NCBI GenBank assembly: GCA_964537965.1
Contig: CAZIDB010000240.1
Location: forward strand, 1-6,938
DNA from: SURF-24 sp964537965
Lineage (GTDB): Bacteria > Bacteroidota > Ignavibacteria > Ignavibacteriales > SURF-24
Direction: 5' to 3'
Length of the DNA stretch: 6,938 nt
Of the stretch, positions 6,069-6,938 are shown one piece after another; positions within the stretch are counted from its first letter, which is position 1, and every line of letters begins with the position of its first letter. A model generated the notes under the pieces. It did not search any database, was not told the origin of the DNA, and saw only the letters and a program-made list of their open reading frames with translations. A program made the position numbers and the translations under genes.

Positions 6069-6938
6069 TTACTTAGCCAAAATCATCTTTCTGATAAAGT
6101 TTACATTTCCACCTGTCAGTTGATAGAAATAAATTCCTGATATTAAATTTTGAGCATTGAAATTTATAACGTATGTACCAGGTGAAAAATATTTGTTTGC
6201 TAAAACAGCAACTTCCTGTCCAAGTACGTTAAACAACCTTAGTGAATAATTACCTTCCTTAGCAATATCAAATCCGATTTTCGTTGTAGGATTGAAAGGA
6301 TTTGGGAAGTTCTGATGTAAATTAAATTTATCAGGAATAACATTTTTAGCAGTGTTATCCTTTATATCAGTCGTAGATTCAACCACGAATGAACCTTGTT
6401 TGGATTCTAATGAAAATATTCCGTCAGAGTTTTGGGATTTAACTACCCAGTAATATTTTCCTCCGTCAAGATCATTCAATTTATAACTCATTGAATTTAT
6501 TCCATTGATAACTACTGCATCAGTCATATCCGATGTATTTGAATAACTTAACTGATATTTCTGTTCAGATGGTGCTGTAGGTAAATACCAGTACAGTTCG
6601 GGTGAGTCCGAATTTACAACTACGGAATTTAAAGGACTGCCTGCTATAGGTTGAACCGGAATAACATTACCGACCATAGTAAAGTAAGCAGTAGTTGACC
6701 AGTTTGATTTCTGAACACCGTTAGTGCTTCTTACTCTCCAGCAATATTGAACACCTGCAGTTAATCCAGCAGGAATTACATAGGAAAGAGAAGATGAAGT
6801 TACAAACACATTATCTGCGGGCCAGGAATCACTTGCAACAACATATTGAATCTCATAAGATAAACCTGTTCCGTCTGCTCCAAGATACCAGTTTAATGTT
6901 GGCGGATTAGTATAAATTGTAGGATTACCAACAGGCCA
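6069..6938 (-). CDS. secreted protein with FN3-like repeats and T9SS sorting domain (5' end outside window)
   Basis: The frame is open from the window's right edge to the TAA at 6071-6069, giving the last 289 residues. A GTG at 6809 could be called as a start, but the 43 codons before it are open and clearly coding (PPTLNWYLGADG, LSYEIQYVV), so the gene continues beyond the edge. The visible part holds two fibronectin-III-like domains of the surface-protein type: about 1-91 (NWYLG, YEIQYVV, YCWRVRSTNG, TAYFTM) and about 94-185 (LYWYLP, YQLSYSNTSD, KYYWVVKSQNSDG, GSFVVE). A linker follows, then the type A sorting domain (about 204-289): LHQNFPNPFNPTTKI, SLRLFNVLGQEVAVL, SPGTYVINF, SGIYFYQL, FIRKMILAK. 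In this family that C-terminal domain directs export through the type IX system and is removed at the surface. The catalytic or binding part lies outside the window, so the function is unknown. Confidence 0.88.
   Translation of the reverse strand, partial: WPVGNPTIYTNPPTLNWYLGADGTGLSYEIQYVVASDSWPADNVFVTSSSLSYVIPAGLTAGVQYCWRVRSTNGVQKSNWSTTAYFTMVGNVIPVQPIAGSPLNSVVVNSDSPELYWYLPTAPSEQKYQLSYSNTSDMTDAVVINGINSMSYKLNDLDGGKYYWVVKSQNSDGIFSLESKQGSFVVESTTDIKDNTAKNVIPDKFNLHQNFPNPFNPTTKIGFDIAKEGNYSLRLFNVLGQEVAVLANKYFSPGTYVINFNAQNLISGIYFYQLTGGNVNFIRKMILAK

Noticed and set aside
6042..6069. AATAAATA/TATTTATT inverted repeat near the T9SS protein stop
   Set aside because: It is purely AT and overlaps the stop codon; the strong neighbouring hairpin at 6004-6034 already explains termination.

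Overview
The window is AT-rich bacterial chromosome (about one third G+C by eye). It most resembles the Ignavibacteriota/Chlorobiota side of the Bacteroidota superphylum. Two things point there. The minus-strand protein at the right edge ends in a type IX secretion (Por) sorting domain with an 'NFPNPFNPTTKI' core, a style common in Ignavibacteria. Several genes also carry clear Shine-Dalgarno sites (AGGAGG before fumC, GAGGTG before the dehydrogenase), which typical Bacteroidia and Flavobacteriia usually lack. This placement is inference; no rRNA or other marker gene is present.

Layout from left to right: (1) the last 34 codons of an unidentified plus-strand gene (1-105). (2) A short convergent spacer with a weak minus-strand terminator candidate. 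(3) Two minus-strand genes, in transcription order a lysine 6-dehydrogenase/saccharopine dehydrogenase-like oxidoreductase (2060-936) and a small cysteine-containing lipoprotein that looks like a divergent YbhB/YbcL (PEBP) protein (821-261). (4) A 74-base divergent spacer. (5) A plus-strand pair with ATGA overlap: an exported NAGPA-type phosphodiester glycosidase and an exported seven-repeat TPR protein. (6) Class II fumarase fumC behind a strong ribosome binding site, followed by a 110-residue protein of unknown function. (7) A compact bidirectional terminator. (8) The C-terminal 289 residues of a large secreted protein on the minus strand, with fibronectin-III-like repeats and a T9SS sorting domain, open at the window edge.

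How the genes relate: the glycosidase and TPR protein are almost certainly co-translated and both carry signal peptides, so they probably act together in the cell envelope. Fumarase is central (TCA cycle) metabolism and need not be linked to them. The dehydrogenase and the lipoprotein share direction but are 114 bases apart with no obvious functional link. I found no mobile element, CRISPR array, tRNA or rRNA, and no convincing new multi-gene system. The less ordinary items are the divergent PEBP-like lipoprotein with CxxC and CxC motifs, the glycosidase-TPR pair, and the uncharacterised gene after fumC with a possible internal start.
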